Source of the DNA: Paracoccus sediminis
Lineage (GTDB): Bacteria; Pseudomonadota; Alphaproteobacteria; Rhodobacterales; Rhodobacteraceae
Reading direction: 5' to 3'
DNA length: 64,000 nt
NCBI RefSeq assembly: GCF_900188295.1
Contig: NZ_FZNM01000006.1
Span: 62,001 to 126,000, forward strand
The notes beneath the pieces are model-generated. The model was not told where the DNA came from and did not search any database. It saw only the letters and a list, made by a program, of their open reading frames with translations. Numbering within the stretch: position 1 is the first letter of the stretch; the number at the start of each line of letters is the position of its first letter. This document shows positions 25,565 through 35,176 of this stretch, piece by piece. A program made the position numbers and the translations under genes.

Positions 25565-26476
25565 ATGATCCTGTGCGCTGGCGAATCGCTGATCGACATG
25601 GTGCCGGACAATGGCTGCTTCCGGCCCTTGGCGGGCGGGTCCGTCTATAACACCGCCATCGCGCTTGGCCGTCTCGGCGAACCGACGGCCTATTTGTGGC
25701 CGATCAGCCGCGACCCCTTTGGCGAGGTATTGCTGCGCCCCTTGGCCGAGGCTGCGGTGAACACCGACCTTTGCCCCAGGACGGATCGCCTGACGACCTT
25801 GGCGATCGTCACGCTGGTCGGCGGCGAGGCCCGGTATTCCTTTTACGACGAAGGCTCTGCCGGACGGATGCTGCGGCCCGAGGATCTGCCTGCCCTGCCC
25901 CAGGACGTTCAGGCGATTTTCGCGGGCGGGATCAGCCTGGTGCCGGATCCCTGCGGGGCCGCCATCGAATCGCTGATCGAGCGGGACGGCGATCGCCTGC
26001 CGGTCATGCTGGATCCGAACATCCGGCCGTTCTTCATCGACGATACGGATGCCTATCGCGCGCGTCTGTCCCGCCTGATCGCGAAAGCCGACGTCGTGAA
26101 GCTGTCCGGTGACGACCTGGAATGGCTTTTCCCCGCCATGCCGCCCGAGGATGCGGCACGCAAGGTCTTGGCCCAAGGCCCGCGGATCGTCCTGCAAACC
26201 GGAGGCGCGGCAGGCGCGCGCGCGCATTGGCGGGGTGAAACGGTCGTCGCCCCGGCGATCCGCACCACGGTCGCCGATACCATCGGCGCGGGCGACACCT
26301 TCAACGCCGGTGTTCTGGCCAGCCTGCGCCGCCAGGGCATCCTTTCCAAGGTCGGCTTGGCAAGCATCACAAAGGATCAGATCGCCACCGCTTTGGGCCT
26401 TGGCGCAAAAGCCGCTGCGATCACTGTGTCCCGACCGGGCGCGAACCCGCCCTGGGCACACGAAATGTCCTTCTGA
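25565..26476 (+). CDS. PfkB-family carbohydrate kinase (fructokinase-like)
   Basis: 303-aa ribokinase-fold sugar kinase. The N-terminal substrate motif is GGSVYNTAIALGRLGEP (about 23-40), and the C-terminal catalytic motif DTIGAGDTFNAGVL (about 238-252) contains the base Asp. Similar proteins are annotated as fructokinase; the sugar is not certain. A strong GGGAGGGG ribosome-binding site stands 5 nt from the ATG. It begins 12 nt after the zinc-ribbon gene and may be part of the same transcript, although it is functionally unrelated. Confidence 0.88.
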   Translation: MILCAGESLIDMVPDNGCFRPLAGGSVYNTAIALGRLGEPTAYLWPISRDPFGEVLLRPLAEAAVNTDLCPRTDRLTTLAIVTLVGGEARYSFYDEGSAGRMLRPEDLPALPQDVQAIFAGGISLVPDPCGAAIESLIERDGDRLPVMLDPNIRPFFIDDTDAYRARLSRLIAKADVVKLSGDDLEWLFPAMPPEDAARKVLAQGPRIVLQTGGAAGARAHWRGETVVAPAIRTTVADTIGAGDTFNAGVLASLRRQGILSKVGLASITKDQIATALGLGAKAAAITVSRPGANPPWAHEMSF

Positions 26477-26517
26477 ACGCCCTTTCCGAACGGGGGCCGG
26501 AACGTTAGAACCGCGAT

Positions 26518-27309
26518 ATGGATATTCTTGACCGGATCAAGGCCTACAAGCTGGACGAAATCGCCGCCGCCAAGGCCGCGCGTCCGCTGGCCGACATGGA
26601 AGCCGCCGCCCGCGCGGCCTCAGCCCCCCGCGGCTTTGCGCGCGCCCTGTCCGAAAAGGCGGCGACCGGCCCCGCGCTCATCGCCGAGATCAAGAAGGCA
26701 AGCCCGTCCAAGGGTTTGATCCGCGCCGATTTCGACCCCCCGGCGCTTGCCCGCGCCTATCAGGCAGGCGGGGCCGCCTGCCTGTCGGTCCTGACGGACG
26801 CGCCCAGCTTTCAGGGTGCCCCCGAATTTCTGGCCGCCGCCCGCGACGCCTGTTCGCTGCCCGTCCTGCGCAAGGATTTTCTGTATGACCCCTATCAGGT
26901 GGTCGAGGCTCGGGCTTGGGGCGCTGATTGCATCCTGATTATCATGGCCTCGCTGGATGATGCGCAGGCTCGGGATCTGGAGGACGCCGCGGCCGAATGG
27001 GGCATGGATGCGCTGATCGAGGTCCACGATGTCCATGAACTGGATCGGGCGCTGCGCCTCAAGTCTGTCCTGATCGGTATAAACAATCGCAATCTCAAGA
27101 CCTTTGACCTGACACTTGATGTCACGCGAGAACTGGCGCCGCAGGTGCCGCCGGATCGGCAAATCGTGTGTGAAAGCGGTCTGTTCGCCGCTGTCGATCT
27201 GGCGGCCATGATGCAGGTCGGTGCGCGGCGCTTCCTGATCGGTGAAAGCCTGATGCGTCAGCACGACGTTGCTGCGGCAACCCGTCGGATCCTGGATTTG
27301 GCCGCATGA
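26518..27309 (+). CDS. trpC: Indole-3-glycerol phosphate synthase
   Basis: 263-aa TIM-barrel enzyme for the penultimate part of tryptophan synthesis (CdRP to indole-3-glycerol phosphate). Conserved: [11 protein letters not shown] (about 58-68), [12 protein letters not shown] (about 117-128), [11 protein letters not shown] (about 185-195) and the phosphate loop near [13 protein letters not shown]. Starts the trpC-moaC-moeA-lexA string typical of Rhodobacterales, with overlapping starts and stops. trpG and trpD, the usual upstream partners, are missing; a sugar kinase is there instead. Confidence 0.96.
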   Translation: MDILDRIKAYKLDEIAAAKAARPLADMEAAARAASAPRGFARALSEKAATGPALIAEIKKASPSKGLIRADFDPPALARAYQAGGAACLSVLTDAPSFQGAPEFLAAARDACSLPVLRKDFLYDPYQVVEARAWGADCILIIMASLDDAQARDLEDAAAEWGMDALIEVHDVHELDRALRLKSVLIGINNRNLKTFDLTLDVTRELAPQVPPDRQIVCESGLFAAVDLAAMMQVGARRFLIGESLMRQHDVAAATRRILDLAA

Positions 27310-27779
27310 GCCTGACCCATTTCGATGCCGCCGGTCAGGCCCACATGGTCGATGTGTCCGGCAAGCCCGTCACGACGCGCGAGGCTGTTGCCCAAGGCAG
27401 TGTGGTCATGTCCCCCGCGACGTTGGCCTTGGCGCAGGCCGGCGCGAAAAAGGGCGATGTGCTGGGCGTGGCGCGTCTTGCAGGAATCATGGCGGCAAAA
27501 CGCACGGCGGATCTGATCCCCCTGTGTCATCCCCTACCGATCACCAAAGTGGCTCTGGACCTGATTGCCGATGACGCTCTGCCCGGCATCCGCATCACCG
27601 CCACCGTCCGCACCACCGGCCAAACGGGGGTCGAGATGGAAGCCCTGACCGCCGTATCCGTCGCTTGTCTGACCGTTTATGACATGCTGAAGGCGGCCGA
27701 AAAGTCCATGATGATCGAGGGGATAGGCCTGGTTCGAAAGACTGGCGGAAAATCAGGTCATTACGAGAAGAAGCCGTGA
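27306..27779 (+). CDS. moaC: Cyclic pyranopterin monophosphate synthase
   Basis: 157-aa MoaC, which converts the MoaA product to cyclic pyranopterin monophosphate, step one of molybdenum cofactor synthesis. Family landmarks: [19 protein letters not shown] at the start, [14 protein letters not shown] (about 63-76), [20 protein letters not shown] (about 108-127) and the C-terminal GGKSGHY. ATG overlaps the trpC stop (ATGA), and its own stop overlaps the moeA GTG. Confidence 0.97.
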   Translation: MSLTHFDAAGQAHMVDVSGKPVTTREAVAQGSVVMSPATLALAQAGAKKGDVLGVARLAGIMAAKRTADLIPLCHPLPITKVALDLIADDALPGIRITATVRTTGQTGVEMEALTAVSVACLTVYDMLKAAEKSMMIEGIGLVRKTGGKSGHYEKKP

Positions 27780-28954
27780 TTTCGGTCGACGATGCCTTGG
27801 CGCAGGTGCTGCAATTGGCGCCCACGCCGGCGGCCGAGCAGGTTCCGCTGGAAAAGGCCTTGGGCCGTGCCCTTCTGGAACCGGCTATCTCTCGGATGAC
27901 CCAGCCGCCGTTTCCGGCCTCGGCCATGGATGGCTATGCGATCCGGCAGGACGAAGCGGCAGGCGCTCTAGTCGTAATCGGCGAATCCGCGGCCGGGCAC
28001 CCCTTCACGGGTGTCTGCCGCCCCGGCACGGCGGTCCGCATCTCAACCGGGGCGGTTGTTCCGCCCGGATACGACCGGGTCGTCATGCAGGAAAACGTAA
28101 CCCGGAACGGCGACACCATCACGATGACGGATCTGTCGGGAGGCGACAATATCCGGCCTGCGGGGGATGATTTCCATGCGGGCGACCACCTTGCCCCACA
28201 TCGGAGGCTGGGTCCGGCCGACCTGGCTTTGCTGGCCGCCATGAACGTTCCAGTCGTGACTGTCGCGCGTCGTCCCCGCGTGGCGATCGTTGCGGGTGGC
28301 GACGAATTGACACGGCCGGGAACCATGCCTGCGCCCGGCCAGATCATCAGTTCCAACGATCTGGCCATTGCCGCCCTGGCCCGGCAGGCGGGGGCCCTGC
28401 CGACCATCTTGCCGCTTGCCCGCGATACCGGCGACAGTCTTCGGGCCGGATTCGAGGCTGCGGCGGACGCCGATCTGCTTGTCACGATCGGCGGCGCGTC
28501 GGTCGGAGACCATGACCTGATCGGCGCTGTTGCGGCCGAAATGGGCCTGCACTGCGTGTTTCACAAGGTCGCCATGCGGCCCGGCAAGCCGTTGCTGGCC
28601 GGACACATCCGGCGGACCCCGATGATCGGCCTTCCAGGAAATCCCGTTTCCGCAATTGTTTGCGGCCTGTTGTTCGTGGAACCTCTCATCCACGCAATGC
28701 AGGGCCTTTCAGGGGTCCGAACCCTGTCCAAGGCCCGTCTGGGGTGCGACCTTGGTCCCGAAGGCAACCGGCAACATTATCTGCGTGCCTCCCTTGCGGA
28801 CGGAGCCGATCTTCCGGTCATCCACCCGTTTGCAAGCCAGGATTCGGCCCGTTTGTCGATCATGGCCCAAGCCGATGCCCTGTTGGTGCGTCCCGCCGAG
28901 GATCCTGCCCGCAACGTCGGCGACATCGTGAACTTCATTCCTCTTCCTCGCTGA
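27776..28954 (+). CDS. moeA: Molybdopterin molybdenumtransferase
   Basis: 392-aa enzyme that inserts molybdate into adenylylated molybdopterin. Conserved blocks: [14 protein letters not shown] (about 43-56), [19 protein letters not shown] (about 87-105), the MPT-binding [11 protein letters not shown] (about 237-247) and [10 protein letters not shown] / GLPGNPVSA (about 266-293). Starts with GTG at 27776, overlapping the moaC TGA by 4 bp. Together with ModABC and FdhD it supplies the formate dehydrogenase encoded nearby. Confidence 0.96.
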   Translation: MISVDDALAQVLQLAPTPAAEQVPLEKALGRALLEPAISRMTQPPFPASAMDGYAIRQDEAAGALVVIGESAAGHPFTGVCRPGTAVRISTGAVVPPGYDRVVMQENVTRNGDTITMTDLSGGDNIRPAGDDFHAGDHLAPHRRLGPADLALLAAMNVPVVTVARRPRVAIVAGGDELTRPGTMPAPGQIISSNDLAIAALARQAGALPTILPLARDTGDSLRAGFEAAADADLLVTIGGASVGDHDLIGAVAAEMGLHCVFHKVAMRPGKPLLAGHIRRTPMIGLPGNPVSAIVCGLLFVEPLIHAMQGLSGVRTLSKARLGCDLGPEGNRQHYLRASLADGADLPVIHPFASQDSARLSIMAQADALLVRPAEDPARNVGDIVNFIPLPR

Positions 28955-28991
28955 GCGTTAACCGAATTTTCAGCTCTCGGTGTTCTGTTCA

Positions 28992-29020
28992 TTGACGCAC
29001 ATCCGCTTGTGCGATAGAAC
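28992..29020 (+). promoter_or_regulatory. lexA promoter
   Basis: TTGACG (28992-28997), 17-nt spacer, TAGAAC (29015-29020), a good sigma-70-type match. The SOS box overlaps its -10 end, as expected for autorepression. Confidence 0.6.
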
Positions 29021-29031
29021 AGATACGGAAC
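29017..29031. promoter_or_regulatory. LexA (SOS) box
   Basis: GAAC-AGATACG-GAAC, which on the minus strand reads GTTC-N7-GTTC, the direct-repeat SOS box of Alphaproteobacteria. It sits 25 bp upstream of the chosen lexA start and overlaps the promoter, consistent with LexA repressing its own gene. Confidence 0.85.
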
Positions 29032-29055
29032 AAGATGATGTCGGGAACGAACGCC

Positions 29056-29757
29056 ATGCTGACCAAAAAGCAGATCCAGCTTTTGGATTTCATTCAGAAG
29101 CGAATGGCCCGCGATGGCGTCCCCCCGTCTTTCGATGAAATGAAGGACGCCCTTGACCTTCGATCAAAGTCGGGGATCCACCGGCTTGTGACGGCGCTGG
29201 AGGAGCGGGGCTTCATCCGCAGGCTGCCGCATCGCGCGCGCGCGCTGGAGATCGTGCGCCTGCCCGAGGCCTTGGCCGATGCGACCGAAACCAGGCCCGG
29301 ATTCACCCCGCGGGTCATTGCGAATGCCAAACCGCCCCGCCCGCGCGGCGCCATTACCATCGTGGACAGCCCGGCAGTTGAACTGCCGTTGATGGGCCGC
29401 ATCGCCGCCGGCGTTCCGATCGAGGCTATTTCCGAAGTTTCGCATCATGTGTCCGTCCCCGGCACGATGCTGACGGGACGCGAACATCACTACGCTTTGG
29501 AAGTTCAGGGCGATTCCATGATCGAAGCGGGAATCAACGACGGCGATGTCGTCGTGATCCGGGAACAGGACACGGCCGACAACGGCGACATCATCGTTGC
29601 GCTTGTCGATGGCCACGAGGCCACGTTGAAGCGGTATCGCCGCCGAGGCGGCATGATCGCCCTCGAGGCGGCCAATCCGGCTTATGAAACCCGCATCCTG
29701 CCCGAGGAGAGCGTCCGCATTCAGGGGCGCCTGGTGGGTCTGATTCGCAGTTACTAA
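29056..29757 (+). CDS. lexA: SOS repressor LexA
   Basis: 233-aa LexA. The N-terminal winged helix-turn-helix (about 1-65) begins [17 protein letters not shown]. The self-cleavage site is Ala118-Gly119, with catalytic Ser154 (GDSM) and Lys192 in the C-terminal latch domain. RecA filaments trigger cleavage after DNA damage. ATG 29056 matches the family N-terminus; ATG 29035 would add MMSGTNA and begin almost inside the SOS box. The linker between domains is longer than in E. coli, as is usual in alphaproteobacteria. Confidence 0.96.
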   Translation: MLTKKQIQLLDFIQKRMARDGVPPSFDEMKDALDLRSKSGIHRLVTALEERGFIRRLPHRARALEIVRLPEALADATETRPGFTPRVIANAKPPRPRGAITIVDSPAVELPLMGRIAAGVPIEAISEVSHHVSVPGTMLTGREHHYALEVQGDSMIEAGINDGDVVVIREQDTADNGDIIVALVDGHEATLKRYRRRGGMIALEAANPAYETRILPEESVRIQGRLVGLIRSY

Positions 29758-29772
29758 AAACGGCGCGAAAGG

Positions 29773-30711
29773 TCACGAAGGTTCGAAAAATCCCGGTCCC
29801 GCCTGATCCAGCAGGTCTTCGGCAAGATCTGCGCCCATCGCTGGCCCATCGGAAATCTCGCCTTCGCGATAGCCGCTGATCGCCGCCGATCCATCTGGCC
29901 GCAAGATTTCCCCGCGCAGCAACAGCTTGTTCCCGTTGATGCCGGCCAGCCCTGCGATGGGCGTCTGGCAAGACCCGTCCAGCCTGGTCAGAAAGGCGCG
30001 CTCTGCGGCAATGCGCTGTCCCGTCTCGACATGATGGATGGCAGACAGCAAGCCGGCCGCAGAGACGTCGTCTTTCCGCCGTTCCACCCCGATGGCCCCC
30101 TGGGCGATGGCAGGCAGCATCTGGGCCGGATCGATGGCATCGCGGGCGACATGCAGCATTCCCAGTCTGGACAGTCCCGCCATGGCAAGAAAGGTCGCGG
30201 CGGCCACGCCATCGTCCAGTTTCTTCAAACGTGTCTGCACGTTGCCACGAAATTCGACCAGATGCAGATCCGGCCTGCGATGCGCAAGTTGCGCACGCCG
30301 CCGCAGGCTGGAACTGCCGACCACGGCGCCCGCAGGCAGATCCGCAATCGATGCGGCAATGGGGCTGACGAACGCATCGCGCACGTCCTCTCGGGGCAGG
30401 AAGCAATCGATGACGAGACCGTCCGGCTGGATCGTCGGCATGTCCTTCATCGAATGGACGGCGATGTCGATCTGCCCCGCCAGCAAGGCATCCTCGATTT
30501 CACGGGTGAACAGACCCTTTCCGCCGATGTCCTTGAGAGGCCGGTCCGTGATCCGGTCGCCGGTCGTCTTGATGACCACGATCTCGAATGCCTCGGACGG
30601 CAGGCCGTGTGCGGCAGCAAGGCGGTCGCGGGTTTCGCGCGCCTGGGCAAGCGCCAGCATCGAGCCTCGGGTGCCGATTTTCAACGGGCGGGTGGTATCG
30701 GGCAATTGCAT
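29773..30711 (-). CDS. hemC: Hydroxymethylbilane synthase (porphobilinogen deaminase)
   Basis: 312-aa enzyme that joins four porphobilinogen units into hydroxymethylbilane for haem and related tetrapyrroles. Contains KIGTRGSMLALAQ (about 11-23), HSMKDMPT (86-93) and the dipyrromethane cofactor Cys248 in DGSCQTP. Two adjacent ATGs (30714, 30711); 30711 is better spaced from GAAGG. Divergent from hemE with a 77-bp shared promoter region, and convergent with lexA (15 nt between stops). Confidence 0.96.
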   Translation of the reverse strand: MQLPDTTRPLKIGTRGSMLALAQARETRDRLAAAHGLPSEAFEIVVIKTTGDRITDRPLKDIGGKGLFTREIEDALLAGQIDIAVHSMKDMPTIQPDGLVIDCFLPREDVRDAFVSPIAASIADLPAGAVVGSSSLRRRAQLAHRRPDLHLVEFRGNVQTRLKKLDDGVAAATFLAMAGLSRLGMLHVARDAIDPAQMLPAIAQGAIGVERRKDDVSAAGLLSAIHHVETGQRIAAERAFLTRLDGSCQTPIAGLAGINGNKLLLRGEILRPDGSAAISGYREGEISDGPAMGADLAEDLLDQAGPGFFEPS

Positions 30712-30788
30712 CATGGCCTTCGCATAGCGGGCGGCACCTTGCTTGACAACGCCCCATACCTCGCCTTGAAGGGGCAGCAGGAGGCCCC

Positions 30789-31817
30789 ATGACGAAACTT
30801 CTGCTGCGTGCCCTGGCCGGCGAAACGCTGCCCACCCCACCGATCTGGATGATGCGTCAGGCAGGCCGCTATCTGCCCGAATATCGCGCCACTCGCGCGC
30901 AGGCGGGCGATTTCCTGTCGCTGTGCTATGACCCTGATCTTGCGGCCGAGGTGACGTTGCAGCCGATCCGCCGGTTCGGTTTCGACGCGGCGATCCTGTT
31001 TGCCGACATCCTGCTGGTTCCCCAGGCGCTTGGCGCCGACCTGTGGTTCGTGACCGGCGAGGGGCCGCGCCTGTCGACGATTACCGGCCCAGGCGATCTT
31101 GCGCGGCTGAAACCAGCCGACCAGATCCACGACCGGCTGGCCCCGGTTTACGAGACGGTGCGCATTCTGTCCCGCGCGCTGCCGTCCGAAACGGCCCTGA
31201 TCGGCTTTGCAGGTGCGCCATGGACCGTTGCAACCTATATGATCGCGGGCCGCGGCACACCCGATCAAGGCCCTGCCCATATCCTGAAAAACCGGGACCG
31301 CGCCACCTTTTCCACCCTGATCGACCTGATTACCGAGGCCACGATCCTGTATCTTTCCGCCCAGATCAAAGCCGGGGCCGAGGCGGTCAAGCTGTTCGAC
31401 AGTTGGGCAGGCAGCCTGAAGGGCCAGGATTTCGACGACTTCGCCATCGCCCCTGCCCGCCGCATCATCACGGGGCTTAAGGACCGCCATCCCCATGTGC
31501 CGATCATCGCCTTTCCGCGCGAGGCGGGCGAACGGTATATCGGGTTCGCCCGCGCGACCGGTGCCGATTGCGTGGCCCTGGACAATTCCGTCGCCGCGGA
31601 TTGGGCCGCGCGCCACGTTCAGACGAATGGCTGCGTGCAGGGAAACCTGGATCCGCGTCACATGGTCACGGGCGGCCCCGCATTGGTATCCGAAGCGCAA
31701 AGGATCACCCGCGCGCTGCGCGGCGGTCCGCATGTCTTCAACCTGGGCCATGGCATCACGCCGGATGCCGACCCCAAAAACGTGGCCGCGATGATACAGG
31801 CCGTGCGCAGCGCATGA
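30789..31817 (+). CDS. hemE: Uroporphyrinogen decarboxylase
   Basis: 342-aa enzyme removing four acetate carboxyls from uroporphyrinogen III to give coproporphyrinogen III. The N-terminal signature [17 protein letters not shown] (about 16-32) and the [18 protein letters not shown] block (about 138-155) are exact family hallmarks. It pairs divergently with hemC. The stop overlaps the start of a membrane transporter gene (ATGA). Confidence 0.97.
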   Translation: MTKLLLRALAGETLPTPPIWMMRQAGRYLPEYRATRAQAGDFLSLCYDPDLAAEVTLQPIRRFGFDAAILFADILLVPQALGADLWFVTGEGPRLSTITGPGDLARLKPADQIHDRLAPVYETVRILSRALPSETALIGFAGAPWTVATYMIAGRGTPDQGPAHILKNRDRATFSTLIDLITEATILYLSAQIKAGAEAVKLFDSWAGSLKGQDFDDFAIAPARRIITGLKDRHPHVPIIAFPREAGERYIGFARATGADCVALDNSVAADWAARHVQTNGCVQGNLDPRHMVTGGPALVSEAQRITRALRGGPHVFNLGHGITPDADPKNVAAMIQAVRSA

Positions 31818-32692
31818 TCTGGGTCGCGGCCACGTTGATCGCGGCCACGGCGCAGACCGCCCGCAACGCCGCCCAAGCGGGGCTGACAAAGGACATCGGC
31901 ACGGTCGGCGCCACGGCGGTCCGGTTTGTCTTCGGCTTTCCCTTTGCGCTGCTGGCCTTGGCGCTGGCGGGGGCGCTTGTGCCGATCCCCCGCCCGGATC
32001 TGGCGGTTTTAGGTTGGGCCGCGCTTGGGGCAATGGCGCAGATCGCGGCGACAGCCCTGATGCTGATGACGATGCGGCAGCAGGGTTTCGGCGTCGCGAC
32101 CGCGCTGATGAAGACCGAGCCCGTCACACTCGCGCTCATCGGCGCGGTCGTTCTGGCCGAACCGCTTGGTTTGGCCCGCCTGGGCGCGATCGGCGTTGCG
32201 ACCTCGGGCGTCGTCCTCGCCTCGGGCGCGGGGTGGGGCCGAGCGGCCTGGTCATCTGTGGCCACCGGCGTGCTGGCCGGGGGGCTGTTCGGGCTGTCCG
32301 CCATCGGCTTTCGCGGTGCCTTGCTGGCCTTGCCGGACGGCGGCTTCGTGACGCGCGCCGTTACCATCCTGTCCCTTACGCTTGGGTTGCAGGCGGCGGT
32401 CATGGTGGCATGGCTTGCGGTGCGGGATCGTCCGGCGCTGAAGGGCATCGCCAGACACTGGCGCGTCTCGCTGGGCGCCGGTGCCCTGGGGGCGTTCGCC
32501 TCACTGTTCTGGTTCATCGGTTTCGCGCTGACGCCCGCCGCCAATGTCCGCACGCTGGCGCTGATCGAGGTCGTGATGGCGCATGTTCTGTCGGGCCGCA
32601 TGTTCCGGCAAACGGTGCGGCCCGCGCAGCTGGCGGGCATGGGCCTGATCCTGGCCGGGGTCGGCTGGCTGCTGGCAATCGCCGCCCGATGA
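31814..32692 (+). CDS. EamA/DMT-superfamily transporter
   Basis: 292-aa polytopic membrane protein with about ten hydrophobic helices in two repeats, the DMT (EamA) layout; the second half includes [21 protein letters not shown], matching the usual conserved end of the repeat. Substrate unknown; many relatives export amino acids or metabolites. ATG 31814 overlaps the hemE stop by 4 bp, so it is co-translated with hemE. The frame is open back to 31568 within hemE, which is rejected. Confidence 0.85.
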   Translation: MIWVAATLIAATAQTARNAAQAGLTKDIGTVGATAVRFVFGFPFALLALALAGALVPIPRPDLAVLGWAALGAMAQIAATALMLMTMRQQGFGVATALMKTEPVTLALIGAVVLAEPLGLARLGAIGVATSGVVLASGAGWGRAAWSSVATGVLAGGLFGLSAIGFRGALLALPDGGFVTRAVTILSLTLGLQAAVMVAWLAVRDRPALKGIARHWRVSLGAGALGAFASLFWFIGFALTPAANVRTLALIEVVMAHVLSGRMFRQTVRPAQLAGMGLILAGVGWLLAIAAR

Positions 32693-33017
32693 TGCGCCAT
32701 TCAGAACCGTGGGAAGCACCGCGATACGCGGCGCGATGGCACCGGGGTTCAGAACATTCGTTAACAGTCCGGGTCCGAAGAACCGCCCCGCCAAGGATCC
32801 TTGCGTGGCATCGGGGGGCGGTTCCTGCGCGTTGCGCCAGCCATCCCATTCCGGGCTTGGCACAGCAGATCGGCGACGCCGACCGCCGCATAAATCCGCT
32901 TGGCATCCCTCGCTTGGGGACAGGACCGGGCGTGACCTTCCACCGGGATCGGCGCAGGCACGAAGCCCGCGCAACGCGGCCTGGTTCACGCCCCCGGCCG
33001 CGCTGACAGGGACGGCG
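32693..33017. other. 325-bp intergenic region between the EamA gene and hemF
   Basis: No credible gene. It holds a long hairpin (32780-32824) whose loop contains the 12-bp palindrome CAAGGATCCTTG (32792-32803). The two flanking genes converge here. I looked for tRNA, 4.5S RNA and small protein signatures and found none. Confidence 0.6.
32780..32824. terminator. Long inverted repeat, possible bidirectional terminator or RNA structure
   Basis: GAACCGCCCC (32780-32789) pairs perfectly with GGGGCGGTTC (32815-32824) around a 25-nt loop. No U-tract follows on either strand, so it would be an atypical terminator. Its place between convergent genes suggests transcription end or mRNA 3' protection. 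Confidence 0.4.
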
Positions 33018-33872
33018 TCAGGTCCATTTGGCAAGCGGCGGCAGGCTCATCAGAACCGCGTCGGCGTTGTGGCCGGTTTCCAACCCGAAGCGGGTGCCAC
33101 GGTCATAGACAAGATTGTATTCCGCATAAAGACCGCGATGGACCAGTTGCGCGTCGCGGTCGGCATCCGACCAGGGCAGATCCATCCGCGTCCGCACCAA
33201 AGGCTGGAACGCGGGCAAAAAGGCCTGACCCACGGCCTGGGTAAAGGCGAAATCGGCTTGCCAGTCGCCAGTGTTCAGGTCGTCGAAGAAAATGCCGCCG
33301 ACGCCCCGCGCGCGTCCCCGATGGGGAATGAAGAAATACTCGTCCGCCCAAGACTTGAAACGGGCGTAATAGTCGGCGCCATGGGCGTCGCAGGCGGCAC
33401 GCAGGGTGGCGTGGAAATGCGCGGTATCGTCCGCGTATTCGATGCAGGGATTCAAATCGGCGCCGCCCCCGAACCACCAGGCACCGGGCGTCCAGAACAT
33501 CCGCGTGTTCATGTGGACGGCCGGCACATGCGGATTCTGCATATGCGCGACCAGGCTGATCCCGGATGCCCAGAAACGCGGGTCGCGGTCGATCCCCGGC
33601 ACCCCGCGCGAGGCCATCGCGGCCTGCGCCCGCGGCTCCAGGGCCCCGTGAACCTCGGACCAATTGACGCCGACCTTTTCGAAGACGCGACCGCCGCGCA
33701 TCACCGACATCACGCCGCCGCCCCCATCCTCGGTGCGCTTGGTCGGGGTGACAACGAAGCGGCCCGGCGGCGCGGCGCCTGGCCCCTCATCCTCCAGCAT
33801 CTCGAAGGCCGTGACGATGCGGTCGCGCAGTTTGCGGAACCAGGCGGCGGCGATGCTGCGTTGCTGTTCCAT
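33018..33872 (-). CDS. hemF: Oxygen-dependent coproporphyrinogen III oxidase
   Basis: 284-aa HemF, converting coproporphyrinogen III to protoporphyrinogen IX with O2. Conserved: HMNTRMFWTPGAWWFGGGADLNP (key residues near 118-140), FIPHRGRARGVGGIFFDDL (about 188-206) and the C-terminal RGTRFGLETGHNADAVLMSLPP (about 258-279). GGAGAGGG ribosome-binding site directly upstream. It complements hemC and hemE nearby. Confidence 0.97.
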   Translation of the reverse strand: MEQQRSIAAAWFRKLRDRIVTAFEMLEDEGPGAAPPGRFVVTPTKRTEDGGGGVMSVMRGGRVFEKVGVNWSEVHGALEPRAQAAMASRGVPGIDRDPRFWASGISLVAHMQNPHVPAVHMNTRMFWTPGAWWFGGGADLNPCIEYADDTAHFHATLRAACDAHGADYYARFKSWADEYFFIPHRGRARGVGGIFFDDLNTGDWQADFAFTQAVGQAFLPAFQPLVRTRMDLPWSDADRDAQLVHRGLYAEYNLVYDRGTRFGLETGHNADAVLMSLPPLAKWT

Positions 33873-33948
33873 CGGCCCTCTCCAAACTTGATTTGCCAGC
33901 CCAGTCCGGCGGCGCTAGCATTCGTGACCCGCTGTAATGAGACACGCC

Positions 33949-34368
33949 ATGACCCGCAACACCGCCCTTGCCGCGACCCTTGCCCTGCCGTTGCTTGTCG
34001 CCGCCTGCGGGACGCCGCAGGAACGCTGCATCAGCCGGAACACCAGCGAATACCGCACCGTCAGCGGACTTCTGGCCGAGGTGGAGGGCAATCTTGCGCG
34101 CGGCTATGCGTGGGAGGAACGGCAGGTCGTCCGCGACCGCCTGACCCAGTGCCGCACCTACCTGCGCGACGAAGACGGACGTGCGGTCGTCGCCTACGAG
34201 CCTTGCTGGCGCGATTATGTCGATACCGAACGCTATCGCGTCCCTATCGATCCGGCGGCGGAACAGCGCAAGCGTGACAACCTTGCGGCGCGGCAAGCGG
34301 TGCTGGGCAACCGGGCGGCTTCGGTCGTGCAAGCCTGCCAAGCGGCCTTTCCCGAAGACAACGGATAA
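33949..34368 (+). CDS. Small hypothetical lipoprotein
   Basis: 139-aa protein with a lipoprotein-type signal (TLALPLLVAAC, acceptor Cys near residue 19) and four further Cys residues in the mature part. I do not recognise a family. An in-frame ATG 12 bp upstream (33937) is possible. It stands alone between hemF and the SDR gene, whose stop is 4 nt away on the opposite strand. Confidence 0.65.
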   Translation: MTRNTALAATLALPLLVAACGTPQERCISRNTSEYRTVSGLLAEVEGNLARGYAWEERQVVRDRLTQCRTYLRDEDGRAVVAYEPCWRDYVDTERYRVPIDPAAEQRKRDNLAARQAVLGNRAASVVQACQAAFPEDNG

Positions 34369-34372
34369 GCGG

Positions 34373-35176
34373 TCAGACCGTCTGAGTTCCGACCCGATCG
34401 GCCAGACTGCGGCCGCCATCGACCGTCAGGATCTGGCCCGTGACGAATCGCGAGGCGTCGCAGGCCAGATACAGCACGGTGTCCACGAGTTCGTCGGCAG
34501 GCGCGATGCGGCCCATCGGCGTCGCTTCGACGATCCGGTCGCGCAACTCGGGCTTGTCGCGCAGGGAATCCTTCAATTCATGCGACATGACGCTGCCGAA
34601 GCGGACGCCGTTCACGCGGATCCGATGGGGCGCCAGCACCAGTGCCATGGCCCGCGTCGCCTGTTCCTGCGCGGCATAGGCGATCGAATAACCCAGCATG
34701 GTGGGTACCGGATGCTGGGCCGCCAGTGTCGAAAGATTGACGATGGCCCCGCCCGAGCCTGTGTCGGGATTGCCTTCGGCCTGCTTTATCATGCGTTTGG
34801 CCACCACCTGCGTCATGCGAAGCCCGGCCATCATGTTTTGCCGCAGCAGTTGTTCCAGAACGTCCAGATCGGTGTCCAAGGGATCCGATGCCTTGACCAA
34901 CCGGTGCGCGTTGACAAGGATGTCCACCCGGTCGAAGGCATCCAAGGTGGCCGACAGCAGGTTGGCCGTCGCCAGCTTTTCCGACATCCGGCCTGAAAAG
35001 CTGCGGACCTTGGGATCGGCCTCGTCGAAATCGGCCATGGCCTCGGACAGGGCCGCTTCGTCGCTGTCGGCAAACATCACATTGGCGCCTCGGTCGACGA
35101 AATGGCGTGCGATGGCGCGACCAATCCCGCGACCGGCACCGGTAACGATGGCCGTCTTGCCCTGAATCCCGCCCAT
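34373..35176 (-). CDS. SDR-family protein with altered active site
   Basis: 267-aa short-chain dehydrogenase/reductase fold. The NAD(P)-binding TGAGRGIGRAIA (about 12-23) is intact. However the usual NNAG reads VNAHR, and the catalytic YxxxK reads YSIAY (near residue 163-167), so the lysine is replaced by Tyr. The C-terminal FVTGQILTVDGG is normal. It may be a non-catalytic or redirected SDR. It overlaps rsmC by 1 nt (TGATG) and belongs to the clpS-rsmC-SDR minus-strand unit. Confidence 0.82.
   Translation of the reverse strand: MGGIQGKTAIVTGAGRGIGRAIARHFVDRGANVMFADSDEAALSEAMADFDEADPKVRSFSGRMSEKLATANLLSATLDAFDRVDILVNAHRLVKASDPLDTDLDVLEQLLRQNMMAGLRMTQVVAKRMIKQAEGNPDTGSGGAIVNLSTLAAQHPVPTMLGYSIAYAAQEQATRAMALVLAPHRIRVNGVRFGSVMSHELKDSLRDKPELRDRIVEATPMGRIAPADELVDTVLYLACDASRFVTGQILTVDGGRSLADRVGTQTV

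Noticed and set aside
29778..29800. GGTTCGAAAAATCCC resembling a tRNA T-arm
   Set aside because: It is inside the hemC coding end and lacks the other tRNA arms.
32780..33000. Structured gap considered as 4.5S or 6S RNA
   Set aside because: The conserved SRP Alu/domain IV motif is not present on either strand, and no 6S-like bulged duplex was seen.
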